Source: Nyssa sinensis
Lineage: Eukaryota; Streptophyta; Magnoliopsida; Cornales; Nyssaceae
DNA length: 64,000 nt
Assembly (NCBI GenBank): GCA_008638375.1
Contig: CM018051.1
Location: 32,957,740-33,021,739 of the forward strand
Direction of reading: 5' to 3'
The notes under the pieces were generated by a model that was not told where the DNA came from, searched no databases, and saw only the letters and a list, made by a program, of their open reading frames with translations. This document shows positions 22,879 to 34,376 of the stretch, piece by piece. Each line of letters starts with the position of its first letter. Within the stretch, counting starts at the first letter, position 1. The translations under genes and the position numbers were made by a program.

Positions 22879-24142
22879 TGTTAGGATGTGTGCCCTCATA
22901 TCCAAGACATTTTATTATTATTTAATAGATTTGATTTATTATTGAGTTTCATATTACCATATGTTTGGACATTGTTTTATATCATGAGATGATTAGTCCT
23001 TGAATTGTCATAAGGAGCAGTTCATGTGTATAAATGAGATTTATACACAGGAGATATGGACTGGTTATATAGGCAATTTTAGAATTGTTCGCGGCTATTG
23101 ATAAGACTGAACATCTTATCTGTAAAGTTGTAATACAGTTAACCTTTATGTGATAAGGTGGTTTATCTTAGCCATCAGAGTAGTGGACTCTAGGTTATTG
23201 TATTGGTGTATTGGGAATACACTGAACTGGATCACTATAAAAAAATACATTATTTGGAACTGTCACCTTTAATAAGTTTCTTATTCACTATTCACAGTAA
23301 GCTCTTAATATTGAGAGGATAGTGAACTCAAGTTCTGAATAGTGATGACTTTGAGTTACAAATGAGTGAGGTCTTTTAGATTAACACCTCGGTATCTTGG
23401 AAAGTCATTATTTAGACTGTGGGAACACATATTCTCAAGATGGAATCTACACTCTATATATTAGAGAGATGGATATCATCTTTGTGCTAATTCAATGGGT
23501 TAATCACTGAAATCCGGATCTGGTCTTTTCAATAAATTGTTTATTGAAATGATGACCAATTGCAAGTGATTAATAATTATTGAATTAAGTTCTTAAAATA
23601 ATTAGAGAATTAATTTGACAGTATAATCTTGATTATTAATATTCATGTAGAGGGGCCAATTGCAAAAGTATAGTTTATATAGGTTTACTCTATTCTACTA
23701 AGTTAGAGTGCAATTTCAATTTCAATTATATAGTGGAGTTAATTAAAATTAATTAGTCAATTAATTTAATTATGAGATAATTAAGATTTAATTGATTAAT
23801 TGGAAGCTAACCCACTAGATCCCTTCTCTTGCCCTAATTAGGCTAAGCACTATATTTATGATATATAGGGAGTCGTTCATTAGAAGAAGTTTTTGTGCTA
23901 GACAAAAATAAGAGGCAGCCTATTTTCCTACGAGATGGTTTGCCTAAGGAAAAAGAGGAGAAGACCTAAATGAGAAAGAGAAGAAAGATTGCATCAATCT
24001 TTTCAAGAAGTCTTCTTCAACAATCAAGATTATCAAGAACAAAGTCATTCTAAACCCTCTTTTCAAAATTGTATAATTCATGTAAAGAAATAGATCCAAA
24101 TAGATTTTTGAAATCACTTTTGCTATGGTTACGAACCCAACA
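22879..24142 (+). repeat. 3' LTR of the copia element (1264 bp)
   Basis: Starts TGTTAGGATGTGTGCCC and ends GAACCCAACA. It is preceded by a purine-rich stretch (AAGTAGGAG) that serves as polypurine tract in this type. It is the complete LTR of the pair and shows the uninterrupted target of the nested insertion. A TATA-like TATATTTATGATATATAGGG lies near 23850-23870. The bases CCCCA after 24142 would be the target duplication; the left partner is lost. Confidence 0.92.
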
Positions 24143-24802
24143 CCCCAAACACTTGAATAAGCATAATCTAGGGCACCTTATGTCTTATGAGTGACAGTTT
24201 TAAAGTTCACCCAATACTATTTTTCCATAACACAATATTTATAGAAGTTTACTTTATAAGACTTGACCCCTTTTAGCAAATCTTTCCTATGCAGTTCCAT
24301 CATACCACTCTCATTGATATGCCCTAACCACATATGCCACAAGATTGTATCATCATCCTCACCTTTAGATGATGTAGTTACTGTTACTTGTCCTAAAATT
24401 ATGCTACCTAACAACTTGAAAATATTACCAACAAGTTTTTAACCTTTCATGAATACTACAACACATTTAGTTACCTTCATTATTCCACCCTCAGAATTAT
24501 AGTTGTAATCATTTGAGTCTATGGTGCCTAATGAAATTAGGTTTTTCTTTAAATCTAGTACATACCTAACATTTCCTAATTTTCTCACCACACCATCAAA
24601 CATTACAATCGTGATTATTCTCATTCTAATGACTTCACAAGATACATATTGCCTTTAATAACATAACTAGATTTTACTAACATGTAGGTGTCAAATGGGT
24701 CCGTATTAGGAGATATGTGATAGGAGCATGTAGAGTAACTGTTGGATATATGGTGATGAAGTACGGATACATTCAGTCATTCTCTTTATTAATAGTAACA
24801 TA
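24143..24802 (-). pseudogene. second Ty1/copia fragment: protease C-terminus and GAG-pre-integrase
   Basis: Minus strand. Residues like MFDGVVRKLGNVRYVLDLKKNL (24624 leftwards) belong to the region after the copia protease active site. LWHMWLGHINESGMMELH (about 24340-24280) is the GAG_pre-integrase domain. The two are in different frames, and the flanking integrase and gag are absent. It is opposite in orientation to the neighbouring copia element and belongs to a different copy. The stretch from 24660 to 24802 has no recognisable coding. Confidence 0.85.
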
Positions 24803-24807
24803 AGTAG

Positions 24808-26338
24808 TGATGAGTGCGCAAAAGTGCACTCTAAATACCCTATTATTGGATTAAATTGCTAGAATATGAATAGAAATGTTGGACTTTAATTGGTATTATT
24901 TGATTTAATTTTTATTCATAGTGAGATGTATTTTGAGCATTATTTAATATTTTAAATCTCAAAACAAATGCATTAAGTAGTCCTTGAAAATTTTATTCGT
25001 GAACAGTTGTAAAACTCATCTTATGTTTCAGTCACGAGGTAAAATTAAATTGTTATTTGTTGGATTGCAGGTGCGTGCAAACGTCAAGTTGAAAAAAAAA
25101 TCAATCAAAGGCCCGGCTGCTCAAAGAACAACAGAAAGAAAAAAAAAAACCAAAGTCAAAAATTAAAGAAGGGCTGGGCTTGTGCGTATGATGCAGGCTG
25201 ATGAGCTGAGCCCAGGCACAAGGCGCCATGTGCGGAATCAGGCGTGGCTTGTGTGGTTGGGTGCGGCAGGGACCCATCAGTTGATGTGGGTGTTGTTGGG
25301 CGGTTAACCAAGGTAAATCCGTGAGGCATGCGGCTTGCTGATTTGTGTGGGCCCAGTCATGTGCGGAATCAGGCGTGGCTAGTGTGGTTGAGGTGCGCAG
25401 GGGCCTGATGCGATGAGGGCTGAAGGCAAAAGTTTTGTGGGTCCGTGTGAGCAATATAAAGAGAAAAAAATAAAACCCAAAGAGTGGACGGCGGTTGTTA
25501 ACAGAGAGCTGCGGCAGAGATTAGAAAACATACAGAGAGACGGCTGCGCAGCAGGGAAGAAGAAGCCGCAGCTGTTCCATGGATCAGATTTTCTCCGTGA
25601 AATTTGCGTTATTCATCTTGTACATGGGTAACTAAATTTTCAAGTGGGGTTAGGGATGAACTTGCACCATAGATGGTTGTTTTAATTTATTTTTGATTCC
25701 TGTATGTAATTTTCACTTGTTAAATTCTTTGATGATCATTCATAATTTGTTGTTGGATTTTATTCTCTGAATAATTAAAAGGTTTAGTCCGTTTATAGAT
25801 TCAGTCATGCTTTTTCTATCGAATGGATTAATGTTTTGATTATTTTTAGAACAATTAAATATTTATATTGATTCAATTCTCTGCTGCAATATTGCTCGTT
25901 GGGTATATTGTCGTCGTTGGGTTTTTTCAATGTGAATAATAATTTGAGTGATTTAAAAGTGTTGAATGATTTTTCAAAGGGTTATTTTCTGTTTAATTTT
26001 GGTTCATAATTTTATATCTTCCGATTGAGGTTTTTGGAATTTAAATTCTCAATTGAGTTATCAGTGAATTAAAAATAATTAAAATACCATATATGTGCAA
26101 GGGATTCCCGACACTCCACTGTTCGTTAAATTTGAGTATTTTCTTCCATTAATCAATTTGTTTAATTTTTAATTTGCATTCAAAAATCATATTTCTATAT
26201 TTTTATTTTCTCGTTAACCATCTAATACTTTCTTTAATTTCGGAAATTCTGTTTATTATTCTTTTAATTTAGTCTCCCTGTGGAATCGACACCCCAAAGC
26301 AACACTACAACTACCGCGTTATTCTTTGGGCGTAATCA
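24808..26338 (+). mobile_element. solo Athila-type LTR (1531 bp)
   Basis: Starts TGATGAGTGCGCAAAAGTGC and ends GGGCGTAATCA, matching the 5' LTR at 42300-43780 along its length. It is flanked by perfect 5-bp duplications AGTAG at 24803-24807 and 26339-26343. No internal element sequence is present, so it is a solo LTR. A TATA-like AATATAAAG is at about 25452. Short ORFs on either strand have no domain. Confidence 0.95.
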
Positions 26339-26343
26339 AGTAG

Positions 26344-28089
26344 TACATACAATATGTAATGTATGAAACAACAAAGCTCCTAATCAATTAGGCATGTCAA
26401 TTTCATAAAAATAATATAAATGTCATGCAAATTTTAGTCTAGTTGTTATCTTAGAACCTAACCCAAATGCTCCAACATAATCACTTTCCTAACGCCTGTT
26501 TGAAAGTTTGCATTTAGGAAAATTTAGGCCACGTGAGGTGTGTGGTAAACCTTCATGTTCAGTTTTTAAAAGAACATCATCTTAACCTTGTCAAGATGAC
26601 ATATATCACAAAGATGAATTACCTCACAGCCAAGAATTCTATGTCTCATCTTTCTTGTTATCCAAAAGCCAAGGCAATTGCTCATGTGAGAGAGCCAATT
26701 AGAACATGTTGACATCTTTCATGTATGCCTACAATATCAAATAGTCATCTCAATATAAATACAAATCATATAACGATGAAATAATATCACATAGTGTCTA
26801 ATACATTAAATCTAAAATCCAATCATCTAACACAAAATGTAAAACATCACTAAGCATGGACTTAGTTAATGTGCTAGTTACCACACTATTCGTGAAAATA
26901 TGCCTCAAGATCACTTCCCCTTGCACAACTAAATATCAAATGTGTATAGTAAAAAATAATGCCAATGTGGATGTAGACACCCCATTTTTCCCTAACCTTC
27001 GTTTTTAAAAAAAAGGATAGGAAAAAATTACAATTTTACAAAATTAATGAAAATTTTCAAAAAACCACAAAAATAAATTCAATAATCAAAGTAACTTTTA
27101 AAATTCATATTTAAAATATTTTGTAAGACATAGAATTGTTCATAACATAATTTTTCCAAAGATACGATAAAATCCAAAATTTTGAGGAGTTAATTTTCAA
27201 GTCTTTTTAATTCAAATATTAGAGTCTTCAAGATTTTACCTCAATACCTCTATCAAAATATAGACCTTTTCTAAAGGAGTCCATTAATTTCTGAATCACC
27301 TGATATTGTGAGTCAAACTTTTAATAGTCTAATTCAAAGTGAGCTCACTAAAATTACACCATTCTTGATCATAACCCATGTGTTTATGTCCTTTTCCCAA
27401 GATAATTTTTCAAATATTATTCTTTGATATACACGCACACACACACACACTAGCAATATGCACATGCTAGATACAATCTGCAAAATTCATTTTCAAATTG
27501 TATATTATTACTAATTTAGAAAAAAAAAAACAATAGTAGATTTCGAAGCATCTGATTATCAATATATTGAGAGGAAGGTCAATCATTGCCAAGAAGCATA
27601 TGAAAATGGATTGTTTACATACAACAATTGAAATAGGAAGAATGCCCAAACTATGAACTTAGTACTTTCGATGACTATTGAGTAACCTTGCTCTTCTCCA
27701 ATAATATTAAAGAATAAAAAAAATAAGGAGAGATAATTGAAATAAAATAATGCAGTCAAAAATTTGGGGTTCATAGAAGTTGTACTCTACATTGGTATAT
27801 GCCCTTGTAATATCTGCCATAGTTAAATTATTTAGTATTTTTATTTATATCCTTATATATAACCTATGGGCAATTTAATGCCCTAATAGAAGACATGAAT
27901 AAATAAAATCAAAAACATTAAATTGTGGATGAACTATAAATTACCTCTAAGCACATAAACTATTTCTCCCCACCATCTTACAAAAACAAGGCCAAACCAC
28001 GTCAACTCAACAAACAAATAGCTACCTCCATTTAGCAACACACTTAAACATATGAAAACCCTACTACAAGGTGTTAAGATACCATAATT
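26344..28089. other. unassigned AT-rich DNA
   Basis: No open frame with recognisable protein, no RNA gene and no clear element end. There is a CA microsatellite at about 27435-27450. A TGTAGACACCCC string at about 26974 resembles LTR starts of some plant gypsy elements, but no matching end or duplication was found. Probably old repeat debris. Confidence 0.5.
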
Positions 28090-28094
28090 GTAGA

Positions 28095-28555
28095 TGATAC
28101 AGCTCTTTTTTTATCAAAAGGGCCTCCCGTCCTTCGCTACCTGTCAAGAACTTGAGATCATAGGGTCATCGGGAAGGCTCCGGTGGTAACTGGTCCGATG
28201 ACAAAGTCAGTAAATAAAAAGAGACTGTAATTTAAAAGAAGAACTGAACATAAATTGAAAGTGTACCTTATGACCTTATTTATAGGTTGTAGATCTCCTA
28301 AGTTAAGTTGGATTAGGAGCCATAAAAGTAGGGATTTGAAGATATCTAAAGATAATAGTTGTCATATTGAACTCTATTTCCTTATTTTGAGGTCAGTAGG
28401 ATATGGAAGGTGGTGCTATGTTCTGAACCATATACCTCTGAACCCCCTGTGCCTGTTTGATCTATATAAAGCAATCCTTCTTGATTTGTACCCTGAAGGG
28501 CTCTGTACTTACACGTGTCATGCTTTGAATATATTTGTCACTTTATGGCATATCA
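28095..28555 (-). repeat. 3' LTR of Tat element (461 bp)
   Basis: Shares with 60080-60540 the strings CCTTCGCTACCT, GAAGGCTCCGGTGGTAAC, AAGTCAGTAAATAAAAAG and TGTCATGCTTTGAATATATTT. Inner end ATCA at 28555 lies against the polypurine tract. By eye about one base in ten differs between the two LTRs, so this is an old insertion. Confidence 0.92.
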
Positions 28556-28556
28556 A

Positions 28557-28575
28557 CTACCCCCCGCCCCCGAGC
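28557..28575 (-). other. polypurine tract of Tat element
   Basis: On the minus strand it reads CTCGGGGGCGGGGGGTAG, directly upstream of the 3' LTR. This is the expected primer site for plus-strand DNA synthesis. Confidence 0.85.
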
Positions 28576-28766
28576 CTCTGTTCTGGGACATGATCAAAAC
28601 TAAGTTTAGGGTTTCTGAGGCATTACATGCATAATAGTTATAAATGCGCCGCTCCGTATTCTGAGGAGACAGTCGTTGATGCGACATCCATTGTATCAAC
28701 CGTCGATTGGAATTACAAGGCCATCATTGCTCCAACCATCATGGTTGTTCGGAAGCAAAGGCCTAC

Positions 28767-28797
28767 CACGTGACACCTGTTAGATCTTTATAAAATA
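28767..28797 (+). promoter_or_regulatory. candidate promoter of the Tat opposite-strand gene (G-box and TATA box)
   Basis: A palindromic G-box CACGTG at 28767-28772 within CCACGTGACAC is followed by a TATA box TTTATAAAATA at 28787-28797. A pyrimidine-rich CCCCTCCTCTCAACACT stretch about 25 bp later suits a plant transcription start. The first ATG of the plus-strand gene is at 28990. Spacing and order are those of a plant core promoter; activity is inferred. Confidence 0.6.
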
Positions 28798-30399
28798 TGG
28801 GGGAAGCACCTTGATGCCCCTCCTCTCAACACTTCAGTATTTTAAGAACCATCACACCTTAAGAGAGAACTTTGAGTGAGGTGAACTCCGGCATCCTAAG
28901 AAGATCAACTCTGTGGTCAAATTTTTTCAAATACTTTTTCTAAGTTCTTCAAATCTTCTACCATTCTTTTTCACTTTCTTATTTAGACCATGTCAGCTTC
29001 CAATGTCACGACCCGAAACCCACCCTCTACGGATCTCATGTCAGGACCGCCACCCTTCGGCCCGAGGACCTTAGGGCAAGGCTCATATAAGCAACAGTAT
29101 CGGATGGCGGTGCGGCCTTGGTTTGCGAAAGCTTGAAAAAAAATTTCTTTTTCTTTTCTTATTTAAAACTTCTGCACAGCCGTCCGGTACTGCCGCTCTT
29201 CATAGCGGTACACATAAATATAAAATCAGAGCATAATAATAATTCTAAAGTTTTACATAACACATATCCGTTGCCCCTTGGGGCTTAAGTACATATTTGT
29301 TCAAAAAGTGTGACAACAAAATTCGTTCATCTATAGGCCCTAATGCTTCCTAAATATCTCCAGATCCTAATGGAGCTGCCAATCATCTCTCCCCAAATTG
29401 GGCAAGGGTCCACCCATCATCATCACCTGAAAAATGTTGGGGAATGGGGTGAGCTTCAAAAAGCCCAGTGAGTAATTCTTGCATTTGTCATGGGTTTTCA
29501 ATTGGCAGTGGTTTCGCACATGAGAGTTTATAAAATACTCACTACCAATTGCTCGTACATTTTGAACATAGAGTACATGCACTTTTCATAAAGATAGCTT
29601 TGAAACATTTAATGTATTCAAGCTAAGTATACATTTCCTTAAACAAAGTATATGCACTTCAAAACACATCAATATGCATAGTGAAAATGAGGGTAAAAAC
29701 CTGCTTCCATTTTCAAAAGCGTTTTGTCATCTTTTCACTTTGATTTAGATGGAATCTGTTTCGAACCAGACTCCCGTTTTACTACAATGCTACAATGGAG
29801 ATATCTCATTGCCTAGGGGATTAGATCCTGCTACCGGGCATTCTTCATGTCATAGTTGAATTCCGAAGAATATCAACGTCGAATGTGGTGCTTATGCACC
29901 TGATTATCTTACAAAACATTTATCACATGGCTTCTTCAAATAAATACTTTTCATGAGTATTTAAAATATTATATTCATGACTTCATGATAAAATCTTCAA
30001 ATACTTGGAACAAGAACTTCAGAATATGTAGACATGTTAAATACTTTTAAAGAAGACAGTAATAGAAATCATTTATTGAGCACATAACAATAAGATTTAT
30101 AAGAACGGAATGTTTTAAAACAGTAATCACGTAACATGGAATTTAACATTCAATGCTTCAGATATTTTGAAGTTTAAAACATCTTCAATCCATGGAGTTA
30201 AATCTCTACTTCAAATGTAAGGTTACTCACCTTGATTCTCCGGGTTTGTACTACTAGTGGGCCTTTCCCTTCCCTTTGTAGCTCCTAAGAAAATTATAAG
30301 GAACTCATCAACTTCACATTTACCTTAAATTATTACCTATTCATGCTCTTTCATTTAATTTTAGGCCTAACGTATTCTAACTTCCTAGGATTGGTCTTA

Positions 30400-31022
30400 C
30401 TGGTCTACTCGTGGTAACTTAATGAGTTTTATTTTTCACGTGACTTATTTTTCAGTACCTATTTTGGTATCATGGACCTCACCATTAGGTTCGAAACATC
30501 TAAGAAAGTCAATTTAGACCCTCTCGGACCTCCATTTGACTTTAGGGGTATTAGGGGTAATTTGGTCATTTTATATTTTGACGTGTCTTAATTTTTCAGA
30601 GTCTCGTCTCATGAAATGGATCCCACCGTTGGTCCCAAAAGGCCCAAGATAATAAGAATACACTGGTAACTTGTCTTATTTGGATATCGGGCATATTAGG
30701 GGCAATTTGATAATTTACACTTTAACGTGTCTGAATTTTTTTTTTTTCGGAGTCCCATCTCGTGAAACGGACCCCACCATTGGGTCCAAAGTGCCCAACA
30801 TAGTCAAAATGGACTATCTTTTAGTGTTATTTGGCCCTAGGTATCATCAAGGGCAGTACAATTACTTACCATTTACGTGTCTTTATTTTTCAGGACTTAA
30901 TTTCCCAAATCGAACTTTGCCATTGAGTCCAAAATGCCCGAAACAGTAAAAATACACTATTTATTTATTTAATTTGGACTTCATTTGACTTATTTATGAC
31001 TTAGGGGTAAAATAGTAATTTT
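30400..31022. repeat. four diverged tandem subrepeats inside LTR
   Basis: Four successive units of roughly 140-160 bp. Each has TTTTTCAG or TTTTTCGG, a line like TCGTGAAACGGACCCCACCATTG, then a GTCCAAAGTGCCC-like box, an A-rich AAAATACACT-type box and an AGGGGNAATTTGNTNATTT box. This is the largest expansion of the module shared by all the giant LTRs in the window. Confidence 0.75.
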
Positions 31023-32525
31023 ACTTATTTAATAAATGATTAAATAAATTATTTTATTATTTAATTATTTTTTCAGGGGTGTATTTACATAAGATTTTTA
31101 AGAATTGGGCCATAGTATAATTTTTCAGAAGTTATGGGGTTCAAAATGTAATTCTTTAAACTTTTAAAATAAACCGGACGGTTTATTTTTCTTTTAAGTG
31201 AACCGGACAGAGGCTTCACTGGACCAACCGATTTGGCCGGTCCAAGGCGTAATGATGACGTCAACCCTAAAACTTAAAATTTAAATTTACTTGCATCAAA
31301 ACGGCGTAGTTTCGGTTTAAATGGGTTTAATCGTTTCTCGGTCGGATCGAGGCCCGACCCGAAACCCGGTCCATGACCCGACCTGTCACTGTTCATCTTC
31401 CCCAACGGTCTAGGGTTAATGTAGCCCTAAAATTTCAGGAAACTTCTCCTTCAATTTCGTAGGTTTTTGGGTATCCATTTTCACTGTTTTCCATTCTAAT
31501 CTACTTCTGGAAGCCTAACCGACATTCTAACATTCATTTGGGGCATCGAATCAAGCTCAAAGGGTTCTGTTCAAGAAGAATAGCCGAACCTGCAACTGGT
31601 TCTCAAACACTCATTTTTGGTCCAATCTTCATGAGATTTGATTTGTTATGACCTACAGATCATGGGGTTTCAGTCTTCATTTTCAGATTTCTGTTTTGAC
31701 ACGGTTTTAGTAAGGTTGGGTTTTAAACCCGAACCTGCAACTCACTATTAGGGGGTCGATCTCAAGTCTTTGGGGTCGCGCATGTTGGTTTTTGGAATGC
31801 TAGAAGTGTCTAATTTAAGCCTAAACAAACCAAACTAGGTTCGGTGTAAGTAATTTCAGACCCATCTCAATCAAGGTCCTCTAATGGCGGTTTTGGGTTC
31901 AGTTTGGTGTTCTATGCTATTAGATGGTCCAACAGTCTTGCATTCAACCCAGATTTTACTGTCTAACTATCATGCATGTAATAATAGTCCAAAAAACCTC
32001 AAAATAGTAGCCAAATTTCAAAGAGAAATTTTAAGATTTTGACGTTTACCTTGTACAGCGACTCTCTCTCTCTCCTTGTTCGTGGCTTAAGGTGAGTTCC
32101 TAACGGTTTGGCCTTGTCCCAGTCGTGCTCTCCAGTCTTCAATTCTCCCTCTTTTGCTCCTTCAGTGGCCACACAAACATGCACACAAGCACGCACACAA
32201 TGTGTCTCTTTCACTCTCTCTCGAACCCACACTCTCTCTCTAACTCTCAGATTTGCACACAGACCATTCTGATTCCCTCCTTCAAATGTTCATATATCTC
32301 ATAGAGAATCATGTGTATTGGATTTGCAAGCAATAATTTGGTTGCATGCAATTTGGTTGGGGGAGAGATGATCAAGTGCTGAAGTAGGGTGATGATGGGG
32401 CTAGGGCTGCAGGCTGAGGTAGGGGTGAGGTGCTGCGTGCATGGCCATTGGCCAGTTTGGGAGGTGACCTTGGCTGAATGGGTTTTAAATACAATTTGTT
32501 GTATTTATATACACAAAGATACTAT

Positions 32526-32589
32526 TAGCCCAATTGGTAATTTTTTAGATTCATAAAGTCTTGCCTACTTGGTCAAGGGTTCAAATCCC
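32526..32589 (+). other. tRNA-like Pol III A/B-box pair, antisense to LTR
   Basis: TAGCCCAATTGGTAA (32526-32540) fits an A box and GGGTTCAAATCCC (32577-32589) fits a B box including the T-stem complement. No complete cloverleaf is evident. It lies on the strand opposite to the LTR, as in the other giant LTRs. Confidence 0.6.
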
Positions 32590-33726
32590 TTTGGCCTCAT
32601 TTTGGGCGTTTTCTCCCTATTTTAGGCTTAGGCCTCGTTTGGCAGACGCAGAATTCCATTCCGGCTATTTCCTTAACATTTTCTTTTTCGTTGCTCCTTT
32701 TTCGACGCGGTTTCTTCCAGTCACTTTCTATTTAGGTTAGCTTAAATATCCAAGGTCTCGTATTAGTTATTATTTATTTGTGGCCGTCATAGTTTGCTAA
32801 TACGAGTTTTCATAGTGTTAAAATAACATCATTTCGCCTAATTAATTGGTAATTAGGCTCGAACATTACGCCCTCATTTTTTATGTGCTTAATCATTTTA
32901 TTGGTATGTTATGACCATCATGACGTTCTCAATTATTCTTTATGTCGGTTCTAATTAATAACTAGCAACTAATTATTATTTAATCAGGGTCGGGGTGTTA
33001 CATCCGATGCTTAGTCAAGCACTGGCCATGAAATAGAAGAGTCTTTGGAGTTATATGACCAAACAGAGGTTAACCTTATAACTAATAGCCCATTAGAAAA
33101 TGTAGAAAATAGGAGTGTTAGTAACCCAACCCCCAGTTTTAAAGTTAGGATAGTAGAGGCTTTCATAGAGCCTAGGAACATCGGTGGGGAGACGTTAGGT
33201 AAATCCCACAAAAGGGAGGAAGGAGAAAGCGCCATGACTCAGAGCATGATAGATGCTCTGAGGGGTGCTTTTGACCTCCCAACACATGCGTCCTATAGGG
33301 TACCGAGATCCACAGATCGCCCCTCCAGTACTCAGCAAGGTAAGATATGTGCTTACCTTAAGTGGTTCGAGATAGGGGTTACGTTCCCCTTCTACCCTTT
33401 TTATTAGGGAATATTTCAATTGGTTTAACATCTACCTCGCTAATTTGAATATAAATAGCTAGAGGCATTTACTTAGGTTCATAGTTTTAGGACCCTTGAA
33501 CAATGTTGAGGTAGACCTCCCTCTGATTAGGAGCAATATGGACATGAAATACCTGAAGTCAGAGGCATGTTTTATATGTCTTTTGACAAAGGTTTCAGAC
33601 CTCTCTCCTCTATACCCACTTCCAAAAAGACTTGGAAGAAGTGGTACTTCTTTGTAAAAAAAGGCTAGGAGTTCAAAGATTTCGAGAGTCAGGTTTCAAC
33701 TTTCCTAAAGAAGACTGACATTAAGG

Positions 33727-33821
33727 GTAAGGTCCTTTTTTATTTTGCTCTCTTTTCTTTTTGGGTTTTCACACTTTGTTTGTTGTTTTCTTTTTGAGCC
33801 TAATCATGTGTCTTCGTGCAG
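33727..33821 (+). other. probable intron in Tat opposite-strand gene (95 bp)
   Basis: Starts GTAAGG and ends GTGCAG, with a T-rich interior typical of plant introns. Flanking coding resemblance resumes in a different frame after it. No cDNA evidence is available here. Confidence 0.55.
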
Positions 33822-34376
33822 ATAAGAGAGCTTGGAAGAGATCGATCTTCACTATCGATCTTGAACAGAAGTACAATAGGATCATTCAAACCGACAACCG
33901 CTCTCACGATGCCATTTTTTACTCCAAAAATGTGATGGAGGCTGGTTTGGTGCGAGACCAGACCAAGAGTTTGAAGAAATCCTTGGTGACCAGATGGGTG
34001 CCAGGGAAGAAAAAAAAGAAAGTTGGGGAAAGTTCTTCCCCTTGCCGAGCCTCTCCTTCAAGTGAAGAGAATGAAGTTAATCTCCAATTCCCTTGAGAGA
34101 ACAATCTCGGAGGATTTAGGGATTTCTCCTGTTTAGAAGGCTCTTCTACCCCTAATTGTAACACCCCGACCCAATTAAACAAAGCAATTAACAATATTGG
34201 CAATTTATCATAAGTTAATTTGCTTAATAACTATAGATGATGCTAGATATGACTATAACTAGTGACTCGTAAATACAAAAAACAAAGATAATTAAGTCTA
34301 AATTAGAGGCAACCGATGTGAATATGGAATAAGGCAGCATCGAGGACCCAAAAATCGATAAAATATGTAATGATGA

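Larger units (their letters stand above)
9100..24142 (+). mobile_element. Ty1/copia retrotransposon, nested and degraded
   Basis: Plus-strand element with order gag, protease, integrase, RT, RNase H, which defines Ty1/copia (integrase before RT). The two LTRs match at 9101-10269 plus 17104-17110 and at 22974-24142; the 5' copy lacks about the first 95 bp. A 6.8-kb giant LTR (10270-17098) sits 7 bp from the end of the 5' LTR, flanked by ACGAA at 10265-10269 and 17099-17103. The undisturbed 3' LTR reads GGTTACGAACCCAACA at this point, which confirms the insertion. Lineage within copia not assigned. Multiple stops and frameshifts make it non-functional. Confidence 0.93.
29004..33002 (-). mobile_element. 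solo giant LTR (group II), 4.0 kb
   Basis: On the minus strand it begins TGTAACACCCCGACCC at 33002 and ends GGTGGGTTTCGGGTCGTGACA at 29004. Flanks TCCAA (28999-29003) and TCCGA (33003-33007) match in 4 of 5 bases. There is no PBS, PPT or gag-pol inside. It carries four tandem subrepeats at 30.4-31.0 kb, a GC-rich CCCGACCCG patch at 31.33-31.39 kb and a tRNA-like block at 32.53-32.59 kb. It split the Tat plus-strand gene after its fourth codon. Confidence 0.88.
28990..34156 (+). pseudogene. Tat opposite-strand gene, 5' part (putative gypsy-type transposon domain)
   Basis: The frame begins with ATG at 28990 and is cut after four codons by the LTR at 29004-33002. It resumes at 33008 and runs to the next insertion at 34157. 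Recognisable wording includes ALRGAFDLP, a KWFEIGVTFPFYPF segment and a KKTWKKWYFFVK segment. This wording is typical of the domain catalogued as putative gypsy-type transposon, found in extra ORFs of Tat elements. Several stops interrupt it, for example right after 33008 and near 33405. A 95-bp intron-like interval (33727-33821) lies before a Lys-rich part. Its molecular role is unknown. It is transcribed against pol if its promoter is active. Confidence 0.75.

Noticed and set aside
25101..25631. ORFs in the solo Athila LTR
   Set aside because: The corresponding frames in the LTR at 42300-43780 are not conserved, so they are chance frames.
26974..27791. Further LTR starting TGTAGACACCCC
   Set aside because: No matching end, duplication, PBS or second copy could be found.
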